Shown here piece after piece: positions 45,546-57,524 of a stretch of 64,000 bases of DNA (its first letter is position 1; each line of letters starts with the position of its first letter). Origin of the DNA: Hirundichthys speculiger (Eukaryota; Chordata; Actinopteri; Beloniformes; Exocoetidae). The notes under the pieces are model-generated. The model made no database searches, had not been told where the DNA came from, and saw only the letters and a list, made by a program, of their open reading frames with translations. The translations under genes were made by a program, and so were the position numbers. Location: the NCBI GenBank assembly GCA_018398805.1, contig JAGFBZ010000863.1:992001-1056000 (forward strand). Direction: 5' to 3'.

Positions 45546-45976
45546 CACACCATCATATGATTTGTACAATCAGCTCCAGCGGCTCCAGAGTTACACCCAG
45601 CACAGATCCAGCTTTCTCGTTCAGTTTGTTGATTCTCTTCAGGTCTCTGGTTCTGGTGCTGCTGCCCCAGCAGATGGCTGCAAAGCTGATTGCACTTTCC
45701 ACAACAGACCTATAGAACATGTGCAACATCTTGGTGCAGACATTGAAAGATCTCAGCTTTCTTAAAAAGTAGAGTCTGCTCTGACCTTTCTTGTAGATGT
45801 ATTCTGTGTTGCATTTCCACTCCAGTCTGTTGTCAAGCTGAACTCCAAGATACTTGTATTCCTCCACCACCTCCACCTCCTTTCCCAGGATGGAAACACT
45901 GCTGTGTTGATTCTTGCTCCTCCTGAAGTCGACAATCATCTCCTTAGTTTTACTGGTATTTAATATGAGATGATTG

Positions 45977-46426
45977 TTACCATTTCACAAACTGACAGAC
46001 CAGTTCTTTGTACTCTGCTTCTTGTCCGTTGCTGATACACCCAACAACTGCAGAGTAATCAGAGTATTTCTGCAGATGACAGGACTCAGAGTTGTACTGG
46101 AAGTCAGAGGTGTAGAGCATGAAGAGAAATGGTGAGAGAACAGTTCCTTGTGGTACTCCAATGCTGCTGACCTCCATCTCAGACACACAACCTTTCAGTC
46201 TCACAAACTGTGGTCTGTTTGTGAGGTAGTCATAAATCCAGGAGGTTGTGGAGGAATCCACCTGGAACTTATGGAGCTTCTCACGTAACAACGCAGGCTG
46301 AATTGTATTAAAAGCACTTGAGAAATCAAAGAACATGACCCTCAAAGTGCTGCCTGATTGGTCCAGAAGAGAGTGGGAGCAGGTAGATGATGGTGTCTTC
46401 CACCCCAAGCATATTACGATATGCAA
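45977..46426 (-). pseudogene. LINE copy 2, RT catalytic part
   Basis: The frame carries 'MFFDFSSAFNTIQPAL' with the first catalytic Asp, 'GVPQGTVLSPFLFMLYTSDF', and 'KYSDYSAVVGC' in place of the expected SDDSAVVG, so the catalytic Asp-Asp pair is broken. It stops at 'CQFVKW', and the next frame (45553-45939) continues with 'MIVDFRRSK' and 'YKYLGVQLDNRLEWKCNTEY'. Confidence 0.87.
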
Positions 46427-47148
46427 ACTGACCTGGTGCTGACCTGCTTGTTGAGGTGGGCCAATAAGAGTCTCTCCAGGACTTTCATGATGTGAGATGT
46501 CAGGGCAACTGGTCTGTAGTCATTAGGTTCAGCTGGTTGTGGTTTTTTAGGCACTGGAACAAGGCAGGATGTTTTCCACAGCACAGGAACTGTTCTCTGT
46601 CTCAAACTGGTGTTGAAGAGGTGCTGGAGAACTGGACATAGTTGCAATGAGCAGGTCTTGAGAACTCTGGAACAGACACCGTCTGGACCTGCAGCCTTGT
46701 TCTGGTTTAGTTTCTCTAGTTGTTTTTTTACCCGATTGCAGGAGACAGACAGAGTGGAGGGGGAGGCAGAGGAGGTCTCTGAGGTGGAGAAAGATGATGC
46801 TGTTTTCTGGTCCATGACTGAGCTGCAGGGTGACAGAGTGGAGGTGTGACAGGAAAGCTGTGGGCTCACCGAGGGAGTGTGGTCTGTTGGGCTGGAGGCA
46901 GGGGGGAAACTGAACCTATTGAAGAACATGTTTAGTTCATTAGCTCTGTCCAGACCTCCATCAGTCTGGTAAAGACCTCCATCAGTCTGGTCCCCCTTTG
47001 CCTTGAAGCCGGTGATCTTCTTCATTCCAGACCACACATCCCTCACGTTGTACTGCTGGAGCTGACTTTCTAGCTTCTTCCTGTAGTCCTCTTTGCACTT
47101 CCTGGTTTGTGCTTTAATTAGTTTTTGTGTTGTCTTCAATAACTTCAA
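46414..47148 (-). pseudogene. LINE copy 2, linker and RT N-terminal frame
   Basis: A 244-codon open frame, the longest in the window. It runs from a basic segment ('TRKCKEDYRKKLESQLQQY') through a Ser/Thr-rich linker to the RT entry motifs 'KAAGPDGVCSRVLKTC' and 'NDYRPVALTSHIMKVLERLL'. A 10-residue stretch 'QTDGGL' is duplicated (about 46955-46995). It ends with a frameshift, after which the catalytic part continues at 45977-46426. It is a piece of a LINE ORF, not a separate gene. Confidence 0.87.
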
Positions 47149-47508
47149 TAACCTGTATCCATCCCTGAAGGCTTTCTTTTAGATGTTCAGCAGCTATTTC
47201 AGGTCTCTGGTGATCCAGGGTGTGTTATTGGGGAAGCACCTCACAGTTCTTGTTGGAACGATGCTGTCCACACAGAAGTAATCTGTCACACAGTCAGTCA
47301 TGGTGTTGATGTTGTCTCCATGAGGTTCACAGAGGGCATTCCAGTCCGTAGCCTCAAAGCAACCTTTCAGAGCATCTTCAGCTTCTTTAGACCAGGTTTG
47401 ATAGTTTTTTGTGCTCACTGGTTGCTGCTGAACGATAGGCTTGTAGGTGGAGGTGAGAAGAACCAGATTATAGTCAGATCTTCCTAAATGTGGACTCTTT
47501 GGTAGTCT

Positions 47509-48400
47509 CTGGCAGTGACGCGCCCATCCAGCACAAGTATTGGACCAAGGGAATGCCATGATATAGCGTCCAAACCATCACTGATCCACCCCCATGCTGC
47601 ACTCTGGGCATCCATCAGTCTTCTCCACCCAGACTGATGCAGACCGTAACTCTCTCGAATGTGGTAAAAACAGTAAAGATAGACTCATCAGAGAACAATA
47701 CATGTTTCACCTTGTCCACAGCTCAAGATTTTCACTCTTTGCACCATTGAAACCGACGTTTGGCATTGGCCCGAATGACCAAAGGTTTGGCTATAGCAGC
47801 CCGGCCGTGTATACTGACCCTGTGGAGCTTCTGACGGACAGTTCTGATGGAAACAGGAGAGTTGGGGAGCACATTTAATTCTGCTGTGATTTGGGCAGCT
47901 GTAGTTTTATGTTTTTTGGATACAATCCAGGTTAGCACCTGAACATCCCTTTCAGACAGCTTCCTCTTGGGTCCACAGTTAGTCCTGTTGGATGTGGTTC
48001 ATCCTTCCTGGTGGTATGCTGACATTACCCTGGATACCGTGGCTCTTGATGCATCACAAAGACTTGCTGTCTTCATCACAGATGCGCCAGCAAGACGTGC
48101 ACCAACAATTTGTCCTCTTTTGAACTCTGATATTACACCCATGATGTTGTGTGCATTGCAATATTTTAAGCAAAACTGTGCTCTTACCCTGATAACAGAA
48201 CCTTCACACTCTGCTCCTACTGGTGCTGTGTGCAATTAATGAAGACTGGCCACCAGGCTGGTCCAATCTAGCCATATGAGGGGGAAAAAAGCACAATTAA
48301 AAAACTGTAAATCCAGTCAGGTGGGAAGATACAGTGACATGATTGAAGTCAACCTGATATCAAGTGGATCTGGATGTTTAGTCTGTATCCTAGCAACACA
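47509..48400 (-). mobile_element. Tc1-like element, 3'-truncated, within LINE copy 2
   Basis: The minus-strand transposase starts near 48175 with 'MGVISEFKRGQIVGARLAGA' (PAIRED-type DNA-binding start), then 'SRATVSRVMSAYHQEG', 'KKHKTTAAQITAELNVLPNS' (about 47860-47930), 'VIRANAKRRFQWCKE', 'FSDES' (first catalytic Asp, about 47680-47700) and 'GRVTARDYQR' (about 47510-47540). The copy then ends. The second Asp and the Glu are missing, as is one inverted terminus. LINE sequence follows directly, so the junction was formed by deletion as well as insertion. Confidence 0.83.
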
Positions 48401-49014
48401 TATTCATGTAATACAGTATGTCACAAGGAACTTCAGCCATGTCACTGGGTGGAGTGGAAACAAGTATTGTTATTAAATGACTGAATTCTCTTCGTAGATA
48501 GTCTGCTCGCAATCCAACTGTCAATAAGTCAATATGTGGATAACACATCTGCTCCTTGACAGTTACATGTGCAGGACTACACAATCTCAGGTTTACAAAT
48601 AAAGCCAGTCTCCGTCCTTTCTTCTTGCCACTAGCTTTAGCATCTCTGTCTGACTGTATGAGGGTGAATCCAGGCAGATCCACAATGGAGTCTGAGATGT
48701 TTTGATTCAACCAGGTTTCAGTAAAAAGACATAAGGCTGCACTCATGGTACACTTTCTGACTCTTCACCAGTATCTCCAGTTCATCACACTTGTTGGTCA
48801 AGGAGTTGACATTTCCTATGATGACTGATGGCAGAAAGGGCTTGTATCTCCATTTCCTGGCTTTCACATTTGCACCAGCGCGGCAACCACAAAAACTCCT
48901 CTTAATTTCAGCTGGAATATGATAATATACTCCAGTCCTGCTCCATTTCAATGAAAGAAGCTCTTCTCTTGAATAAACCTCTTCTTTCCACAGTAATATC
49001 CACAGAGTATCCAT

Positions 49015-50668
49015 CAGTAGTTGATAAAAAAAAAAACTGACAAAAGGAAGATTCTTAAACCTAAGTTGTATATGAGCAATAAATTGCTTCTAAACATTTT
49101 GCAAGAGAAGGACAAAACAGAAGAAAATATCCTGCACATAATGGTAACACATAAAGAAACAAACAACTGGGCTAATAAACCTGAAGTAGTATTCTATACT
49201 GTTAATATCACAATACCTCACAATAAATCTCAAGTTCTCTGGAATACCAAATTTTGAGTCACTGATGTCACAAAACTCTATATAAATGAGCTGGGAATAC
49301 AGAAATGACTCATTTTATAAGATTAAAAAAAATGTCCATTTAATTTTACCAGAAAAATATATTTTCATTGTAAATGCTCATCTTTTTTAAACAAACAATC
49401 AACACATTTTCCTAATTTAGCGTAATTACTGTGATTAATACTGCCATATACTACTTTTGTTTCATGGAATGCTACTGTTGCTTTTTTTTATTAGCCATAA
49501 TTTCAAAACATTTTTTAGACAACAATTCCTCTGATATTTGCAGTATTTCCATATTAAGTTCAACTATCAGCAAATTTAAAGAGCAGTTAATTGAAAAAGA
49601 GAGACCTAAGCTGATCTTTGAGGAGGAAGACAAAACATATGATGTAAAATTTTATCCCAGGACAAGAAGCACCAGGATTACACTATTAACAAACTGGGCG
49701 GAGGCCAGAATAAGTCATGCTAATTGTTTTCAAAACCACACACTATACATTTACAATCATTGATACCATGTAAACGTCACCATAAAGATTTTTTTTTCAT
49801 CTATTCACCTCATTCTCCTCTATTCACAAATTTCCATAAGAACTGGCATTTTCAAAGTGGCATTTGACAAGAAGTATTATTATAATGGAAGAAAGGAAGA
49901 ATGAAACAACAAACAAAATAAATAAAATAAACTCACTGGAGAATAAGGGAATACAGGGATAGGACTCGGGTTCTCCTTATGGTTAAATGCTCTGCAAACT
50001 TGAAAGTTTCATACCATTATTTTTTCTTTTTTTTTCATATATTTCAGCATTGTAAAGAAAAAGACCGCTCCTAAACAACATAGAAATTTGGGTTTGATTT
50101 AATTAATCTATTTTTTAAATACATTTTCAAATAATGATCACTTAATTGATTAACATGTCACATAAGGGATCTTTCATCATTGTGCCAAACGAACCTATTT
50201 CCATTTTTTAGATAATTATGAGGTATATATGCATGGCAGACTGGTCAGTTGCATACTGTAAATTTTTCAGGAAGTATTACACAGCCACATATTTTTTGCA
50301 CAGTTTAGATTTGCTATTTTTTTACTGAATGCTACATTTTGCCAAAATCAGTGCTGATGTATGTGGTCGCAAAAACAGTTTAATATACATATACACACAC
50401 CACACACGCACACACCTACACACACTGATTTAGGACTTTGGATTTCAACACATAGCACGATTTTGGCCTAGTGCAGACGAAAGATGCACGTCTTGAAAGA
50501 ATTATGGGGATACCTTTGGTCTTAGGCCAGAATCAACCGTCCTACATTCTACAATACGAGCGCTTTGACGACAGCAGTCACACTCGTCTTGCAGCCAAAG
50601 ACTACGTGACATAAATTTCTGACAGTGTCAGAAATCCTCCCACTTCATCTACCTACTAGTCAATTAAA
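49015..50668. other. Unassigned AT-rich DNA
   Basis: No gene or repeat family is recognised. Short CA runs lie at about 50390-50425. The 110-codon frame at 49431-49763 has no recognisable domain. Confidence 0.5.
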
Positions 50669-50679
50669 ATGCAACTTGA

Positions 50680-50800
50680 CGGGTCGCTCCTGGCCTCCTG
50701 GCCTGTGACACTTTGCTGCATGTCTTCCCTGTTCCCTCTGTCCTGATTTCCTGCCTCTCTCACTATGAATAAAGACCACTAGTGCCATGAAATAAAAAAT
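50680..50800 (+). mobile_element. tRNA-derived SINE, 5'-truncated, with target duplication
   Basis: The body 'ctttgctgcatgtcttccct', 'tgcctctctcactatgaata' and 'aagaccactagtgccatgaa' belongs to the family at 34363-34552. The tRNA-like head is missing. The flanks ATGCAACTTGA (50669-50679 and 50801-50811) are identical over 11 bp, showing LINE-type integration of a truncated copy. Confidence 0.87.
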
Positions 50801-50811
50801 ATGCAACTTGA

Positions 50812-51164
50812 AATTACACATTGATTATTGTGACCGTGTGTCGTTTCAAATAAAAAATAAGAATCCAAAGATAGCCTGTCCTTCATGAAGATGTTCTTCT
50901 TTTGCTGCTTTTTTTAAAAGTATTTTGATACACAGTAAACACCACAACAGAGCAAGGTATTTCCAACAACAGAGCAAGGTATTTCCACGTGTTGTCCGTT
51001 TACTTTCAGCGCACACAGATGAAGTAATTCCACATCTGCCTGAATCACTGTATCAGTATTAGCCCTTAATTTCAGAGGGCTCATCAACATACAATCTGTG
51101 CATACCATTCTGAACACCATACCCAAGATTAAACAATGCAAATTGTACAGTGTGAGATGTTATG
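50812..51164. other. Unassigned DNA
   Basis: Apart from a direct duplication 'caacagagcaaggtatttcc' (at about 50945 and 50967), nothing is recognised. Confidence 0.5.
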
Positions 51165-51510
51165 ATCTTATATGCCTCCAGCAATCGTGTACTGTATAGA
51201 AACTCTAAGATGGATAGGATCAGGAATGAGTACATCAGAGGGACAGCTTGCGTTGGATGTTTTGGAGAGAAAGTCAGAGAAACCAGACTGACATGGTTTG
51301 GACATGTACAGAGGAGGGATATAGTGAACATATCGATAGTAGGATGATGAGGTTGGAACTGCCAGGCAGGAGGCCTAGAGGAAGACCAAAGAGGATTTAT
51401 GGATGTAGTGAAAGAGGACATGAAGTTAGTTGGTGTGAGAGAAGAGAATGCAGAGGATGGGGTTAGATGGAGGCAGATGATTTGCTGTGGTGACCCCTGA
51501 AAAGAACGGA
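51165..51510 (+). pseudogene. RTE-type LINE, RT C-terminal end
   Basis: The frames read 'MDRIRNEYIRGTACVGCFGE' (about 51212-51270), 'KVRETRLTWFGHVQRRD' (about 51270-51320) and 'MRLELPGRRPRGRPKRI' (about 51348-51400), the characteristic C-terminus of RTE proteins in fish. One frameshift lies near 51330. It ends close to a 'ggtgacccctgaaaagaacg' tail at about 51490-51510. The copy is 5'-truncated. Confidence 0.87.
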
Positions 51511-52867
51511 TGAAAGGAAAATAAAAAGAACCAACTCTCTTTCTTTTTTTATTATTTCCTTCTCATGAAAACTAAACCATCAACGTCAAGGTTCATCACC
51601 ACACCTTCACATAATGAAGAGTTTATCAATCAGTTAAAGTCAAAACTGAAGTAATTTTTTAACATTAACATGAATAGCACCCCTCTTTCTATCTTTGTAT
51701 GAGCTGTGGTTAAAAGATTCTTTAAGGAACAAGTACATTAGGTGTTGTTCACACCTCAAGAAATGGAAAAATGTAGTATAGTAATAGTAAAGGGGCTTGA
51801 ACAGCAGTGTCTGAGTTTCAGAAAATAACTTTTATAATTGTGATATATTTTATCTGTACGTCTTAAGCAATGTGAATTTCATGATTTGGTCAAAAACATG
51901 ATGTTGTGGTTGACATATATGAATCTGAATAGTGTCTCACAGAGATGGTGGATACTCTTAATGCTGTTGGCAAATTATCAGTTTAACGTTTGTCGTTGTT
52001 AATAAGCCTGAGGGCTCATTTAACTTTAAAACCTTATTATCCTACCAGATGTAGCCAGTCACTCATCTTGAGTGGCCCAACTAGGTATTCAGGTAACATC
52101 ATTAGTGTTATTCTACAGTAGATTAAAGATGGTGCTACTCTGAAAAAGAAATGACAGAAACAGGTGGATGTCTCTTCCTTCGTCAGTACCTCCAATCATT
52201 TTGGTGGTTAAAATTAACATTCTGTTCAGAAATAATTTCATAAAGTCAATGTTGCCTTCTTTGTGCAAGTCTTGTATTTAGAACAATGAGTGCCCTTGAA
52301 TAAAATAGTTAACTTTACAGAAGCCCAAACTCCAGGGGTGATAGGCTCTTTCAAACTTTATACTCTATAACTGATTTTATACATTACAGCAGCTAAAACA
52401 ATGTACTTATTCAGAGGTGGACATCTTGATTCAACACTATACAACACCTTGTAGTTCCATTAAAGTTATTGTAAGACATCCTGTTTTCATCCTTTCATCC
52501 TGGAAGCTTAGTTAGACAATGCTCATTAAGATGTGGCCTCATTTTTTTTTCTTACTAATTAAAGAGTTTCAGAACAGTGAAAAAACTTACAGTCTATCAT
52601 TTATAACCATTTATTAACTAATTTGCCAGTTTTGTAACTGGCTAATAGTGCATAGTAACATATTTATAATAAATAATGGGGAAAAAGTCTCATGACCTGG
52701 TCTCTCATCACATGATGCGTAATCAGTCTGTGTTTCACTATTTATGGTTATATTTAGCTCTTAAAACCCAATTTACATCTAATCAGAGATTTAATACAAA
52801 AGGCTAGTGTGATTGATTTATTTACAATTGCTCGAGCATATAGATTCTCTTCATTATGTGGTCAAAT
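51511..52867. other. Unassigned AT-rich DNA
   Basis: No gene, repeat family or RNA is recognised. Confidence 0.5.
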
Positions 52868-53135
52868 ATTCAACTCAGTTCAATTCAATTTCATTTCTAT
52901 AGCATCTAGTATGATACAAATTATCTCAAGGCACTTTTTCAGACCCAGAGCACGACTCCCGAGCAAATATCATTAATTATAACTAATATTATAAAATCTT
53001 AAGTAAAGAAGCAATGCCAAGTAACAAAACTCCCCTAGCAGGAGAAAAACCTTTAAGAGGAAGAAACCTTGAGCAGGACCTGGCTCTTAGGAGGGACCTT
53101 CCTGCCAAAAGGCCAGCCGGGTAAAGAAAGAAAAG
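52868..53135 (-). repeat. Teleost LINE-type 3' tail
   Basis: The plus strand reads 'gttcaattcaatttcatttc', 'tatctcaaggcactttttca', 'ggaagaaaccttgagcagga' and 'ccttcctgccaaaaggccag'. It is the reverse complement of a retroposon 3' end very common in fish, also seen in opposite orientation at 18465-18575. Confidence 0.68.
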
Positions 53136-53889
53136 AGGAGCGAAATAAGACAGAAAGGAGGGAGGACAGAGAGAGAAGAGACACACATATATTGGCAATA
53201 TCATATAGGACAAAATATATTAATAGAAATGATCTGTTAGCTGGGGAACTAAGAATTCTATGTACTTATATTATGACTGGTACATTGTTAGCACATGAAC
53301 TACAGAGATGACTATATAAACAGTTAGAGGCAGCAATGCTGAGGTGGTCAGAGGGTCAGACTGAAAGTCAGCATATAACCAAAGGGATATAGGAAGCCTG
53401 AAAAAGATTATGCTAATTCATTAAGAAATCTCAATCATCAGTGTAATCACTTCAGTGTATGTCACTGAACTTTTCCAAACCCATGGAGTTTAGATAAACT
53501 CTATGGGTTTAGAAAAGATGTGTGATGGGATCAGCTCCTCAATCATATGGAACTGTAGGTACCTTAATGCACTATGTAGAAGTGCCTCAGTGTTTACTTT
53601 TTGCAACAATGTAATATCCTGTACTTATTAACAGCCATAGTTAATCACACACTGTCTTTGACTGTTGATATATCATAAAATGGAATTCACAAATTCAAAA
53701 TGTTACTTGTAATTTAATTTTTAAATTTATTGTAATCTTCTTTTCATGAGATATTATCTGTCTTCCACATTCAGTGCAGCTATTGTATGTGTACTGACTG
53801 CAGGGTTATGGAGCTGTTCACAGGAAATTAAAAAGAAAAAAAAAATCATTATTTATGAAAAAGCTGTTGGCATTTTACAGAGTACTATT
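53136..53889. other. Unassigned AT-rich DNA
   Basis: No gene or repeat family is recognised. A short 'ccatggagtttagataaac' / 'ctatgggtttag' near-inverted pair sits at about 53481-53513. Confidence 0.45.
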
Positions 53890-54545
53890 TCTATTTTTCT
53901 CACATTCCCCTCATTTGTAACCACATTTCCATCTCGATCCTTAATCATGCTTGTCTGCTTCACATCCTTCGCAACTCAATTTCTGTGTCTCACCAATCAG
54001 AAAAAATCCTTCTCTGTGGTGTTCAGCCTCTCATGCGACTCATCCTGGGCCTTCTGTTCAGTGTTATGGTTGAGGTGGGCTGTGGACCCAAATGCAGGAG
54101 ATCCAGAGGCAGTGGGAATCAAACAAAAAAATATTTTAATAAACAAAGAACGCTGTGCAGGCGTGTAACCCAGTAACAAAAACTAGGCAAACTAATGAAC
54201 CAAATGAGCATTATGGCTACGACAGAGTAGTGAAACAGAAAGACAAGACAATATAGACACACAGGGGCTGAACAGATGCAGGTGTGAGCAGTCAGGAGAG
54301 ATAGGTCACCTGTGCTATACCTAAACTATAAAACAGTTTTTACCCTCCTTCAGTGCTTCTAACCTTGCTTCCTTCCCACCTGGTTTCCTGGACACACATT
54401 AGATTATTCTTTTCTCTTTGCATCCTATCACCTCGCTCTAAACCCTTTCCTGTCATTGTATCAACATCACCCATCTATTCATCTATTCATCACCCATATT
54501 TTTCTTTCCTCATCTCTTGCTGTCACATCTTTCACCCTCTCTGGC
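53890..54545 (-). pseudogene. RTE-type LINE, endonuclease start and mid-region
   Basis: On the minus strand 'NLMCVQETRWEGSKVRSTEG' (about 54345-54405) is the beginning of the RTE endonuclease. It continues to 'KLFY' near 54328 and breaks. After the unit at 54066-54320, RTE sequence resumes roughly 200 codons further on with 'SHERLNTTEKDFF' and 'MIKDRDGNVVTNEGNVRK' (about 53895-54045). The missing endonuclease core shows that a deletion accompanied or preceded the insertion. Confidence 0.75.
54066..54320 (-). mobile_element. LTR-like unit related to 44349-44810
   Basis: It shares with the 44-kb unit the phrase 'ggacccaaatgcaggag' near its left end, starts TGTTATGG (matching the TGTCATGG-type terminus) and has a similar AAAT-rich polyadenylation-like region. 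The right end is unclear and no target duplication is visible. It is probably a decayed or deleted solo LTR lodged in the RTE. Confidence 0.55.
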
Positions 54546-54914
54546 TTATATTTCTTTGACTAAGACCAGCACAATTTCCACTGAGAACCTGTTAGTTAAA
54601 CCTGTCCCTGTGTGGGACCGGCACCATGAGAACACTGGCTTGTGACCCCTTAGTGGCTGGGTTCCATTATGAAGTCTGTTTATCCTGACCAGACAGCAAG
54701 TTTGATAGTCCACCACTGACTTTCCCACTTTATTGTTTTTGGTCATTTTTCTGAACCATTTAACGCAGAATATGGCAGGCAATGCAGCATGCAGAGTTGT
54801 TCAACACACATCCCTCACGTTCACCATTTAGTATCAAAAAGAGTATAATCTGTGGAATTTCTATATCACTTGCAAGTTATTTTATAGAAGCATACATTTT
54901 GGACCCTGAATCTT

Positions 54915-55107
54915 CTTTTTTTTAAGATTTTTTTGGCACTAGCGGCCTTTATTTGAAAGTAGAGAGACAGGAAGGGGGGCAGAGAGAACGGGGAAGACAC
55001 GCGGCAAAGGGTCGACAAGCCGGGAGTCGAACTCGCGACCAGCCGCACGAGGACTGTAGCCTCTGTTTATGGGCCGCCTGCCCGAACTGCGCCACCGGGA
55101 CGGCCCT
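54915..55107 (-). mobile_element. tRNA-derived SINE with 13-bp target duplication
   Basis: The minus strand reads a tRNA-like head ('gtggcgcagttcgggcagg', then 'gcgagttcgactcccggc' as B box), the family body, 'aaataaaggccgctagtgcc' and an A-rich tail. GACCCTGAATCTT is repeated exactly at 54902-54914 and 55108-55120. The copy is full length and close in sequence to 34363-34552. Confidence 0.93.
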
Positions 55108-55120
55108 GACCCTGAATCTT

Positions 55121-57053
55121 ATCTTGAAAGTGATCAGAGAGGTGGTCAGCCTCCATAAAAACTGTTAAAGGGTGCTTCTGAATGGTGAAAGATGAGTTTA
55201 TGTGCCAAATACCTGATGATGATGTAAGTGAGTCAGAATGGGATTCAGAAACTGCCCACCCTGCCACAGAACCTAAGAAAAGAATAGAAAATACTGTAAA
55301 TAAATAAATAAATAATGCACTTCTACAATATGGCTTTCAGCAAACAGAACTTTCTCATCTGCAACACAGCACAGTACTCATCTAAGATAGCATTTATACA
55401 CCTTTAGCATAAAGCAATATTTGATCATGATTATATTAATTTTCCAATACTGCTGCACATCTACCCAGCTCTCAGGTGGTTCAGACACTGAAAATAAAAG
55501 TGTGAATTTGACAGTTTTTTACAATTTTTATGTCACTTAAATTGATCAAAATCCAAGCCAAAAAAATTCTGATGATAAAAAGATCAAGCCTCCATGGTCT
55601 CCAGAAAGCTTCAGTTATAACAAATAGGTTGTTTACACACCGACTACCGTAACAGTTCGATAACACCACCTCTGCAGCCATTTCTGTTCACCCCCTTAAG
55701 CCTGCTTCATACTCCCACTCCAACCTAAAGCTACTTTTTATGTATGGAAAAGCTCAGGTTGAATCTGCACTATTTTTTATGGTCACATTCCAACCCATAT
55801 ATCTGCCACACAACTCATCAACTTCACCGTGAGAGTGTGTGTGCATGTGTGTGTGTGTGTGTGTGTGCGCTACTTGCTAGTTCCCTCCCTCCCACTGAGA
55901 CATGGAGATAAAATCTATACTTTTACACTGCTTTCATCTAAATGTGCATTTCTTTATGGCTTGAAGTGTGTGTGCGCATGTGCGAGTGTGTGCACGCGTG
56001 CGTGTGTGTGCACGTGTGCGTGTGTGTGCGTGCAATATGCAATTTGTGGTTTCAGAGGTTGAGTGTGTACATAGGTACATGCTAGACTGGATGTGTGTAG
56101 TGGGATATACTGCAAGGTCTCTGACCATATGGGAGTCTAAATGGGAATTAAGGTGCGCATGTGTGTGTGAACAGACAGGGAGTCTATCAGTAGGTTTAGA
56201 AACAGGAAGTCTTTGTCATAAGGAAGTCTTACAGCTTTGTATACAGATCCAGGTGGTGATTTATGCACACACATGAAGTGAGAAGAATGTTTTGTAGAGA
56301 GGCAAGCAGTTTTATTGGTTGCTGAAACATCAGAAAGCTAGTTGCTTCCTAAGAACCACTGAGGAATGCAGACATTTGAGTGTTGAGCTTCCAAGTTGGA
56401 AGTCAGTTATTTCTGTTCCACTAAATGTTTTATTGTTTTGAGATGCAGTTTGCATATCCACCCACATGATCATCCACGTTTTCATCAAAGTAAAGGATCT
56501 TTTATGTCACAATGCACCTTATTAGTCTTTTCAAATGTTCTTACCCCAGTGCAATAAGAACTAAGCATCTTACTGGTTCTATTTATTCTGTAATCATTTT
56601 ATTTTTGCTGAGTGTGAATTACTGTGTTACCCTTTTTCATACTAGGGTGCACTGTTGTAGTGTTGCGCACCCATAATCTCATTATACACTGGTGTGCAAT
56701 GACAGTTATTTTTATTTGAATTTTCTACTTTTTTATTAGCGGTAAGTATGACACAGTTAGTGTTTATTAGTGTTTAGAGTTTTCTCAGTTTACATTAGTT
56801 GATTTTGATAATGGAAACACCATGCTAAACATCAGTTTCATCACTTGATATTGAGCAGACTTTGTTCCAGTTCTTTTGAAGAGCCTTTGACATTGTAATT
56901 AGTCTTTAATCAACAATTACCTAAAAATGACTTCCTTAATTTCGTGCAGCCAAAATAGCAACACCTAATGCTTAGTTAGCATTCCCTCTTTGCCTCATCA
57001 TTGTTTTTTTTTTTCTAAACTGTCTGTATACAAATTAATGGTTAGTGGCGTAA

Positions 57054-57054
<1 letters not shown>
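55121..57054. other. Unassigned DNA with GT-rich microsatellites
   Basis: Holds a TAAA run at about 55296-55314 and two GT tracts: about 55836-55868, and about 55966-56034 with interspersed GTGC/ACGC units. The Cys-Val and His-Thr rich frames over them are repeat artefacts. No gene is recognised. Confidence 0.55.
55836..56034. repeat. Two GT/GTGC microsatellite tracts
   Basis: Nearly pure TG dinucleotides at 55836-55868 and a mixed TG/GTGC/ACGTG tract at 55966-56034. The alternating purine-pyrimidine order of the second could form left-handed DNA, but this is only an inference. Confidence 0.9.
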
Positions 57055-57101
<47 letters not shown>

Positions 57102-57170
57102 TGTGGGACTTTCACCTGGGAGTCTGGGGATCAAATCCTGCCTGGGCCCTCCGTAGTGTCCCTGCCACAC
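57055..57170. repeat. TA microsatellite and tRNA-like fragment
   Basis: A TA run (57055-57099) is followed by 'cgtgtgggactttcacctgg', 'gagtctggggatcaaatcct', a tRNA-like A-to-B box stretch such as heads several fish repeats, and then by 'cacacacatatatatat'. The B box GGGGATCAAATCC is degenerate. It is not called a tRNA gene. Confidence 0.55.
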
Positions 57171-57524
57171 ACATATATATATTTAATGCAGCAGATGTTC
57201 AGCTGTTTGACAGTTTTCTTGTGTGTATGTATGAGTGAGAGGGAGCATGTCCTTCACCAGCCCTCTTTGACAGTCTGAGCTATCATATTTTATTAACTCC
57301 CAAAAGCCTGATCCTGTCAGAGAGGAATAATACCACCAACAGTGGAGCCCAAAAGGACAGAACAAACAAAGACTCAAGACAGGAGGTGATGTGTGTGATG
57401 TATGTAGTATGGTGATGCATGAGGTGTTGACCATCTAAACCATGTCTACAATCCCAAATGCATTGAGCCACTACAATGTGATTGGCTGATTAGATATCTT
57501 CATCAATGAGCAGTTGAACAGGTA

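Larger units (their letters stand above)
45548..49014 (-). pseudogene. Rex1/Babar-like LINE, copy 2, split by Tc1
   Basis: Reading from 49014 leftward: the endonuclease has 'PFLPSVIIGNVNSLTNKCDE' (about 48770-48830), 'LFTETWLNQNISDSIVDLPG' (about 48665-48730) and 'LRADYLRREFSHLI'. A Tc1 occupies about 47509-48400. LINE sequence resumes with 'PHLGRSDYNLVLL' (about 47460-47500), 'NNTPWITRDLK', 'QLEKLNQNKAAGPDGVCSRV' (about 46670-46730) and 'EPNDYRPVALTSHIMKVLER' (about 46480-46540). Then come 'FFDFSSAFNTIQPAL' (about 46300-46345), 'GVPQGTVLSPFLF' (about 46120-46160) and 'YSDYSAVVG' (about 46035-46060), where the second catalytic aspartate is lost. Stops and shifts are few; a full LINE length is nearly kept. 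Confidence 0.85.

Noticed and set aside
57098..57170. tRNA gene
   Set aside because: Only A/B-box-like sequence is seen, with a degenerate B box and no cloverleaf. It fits a repeat head better.
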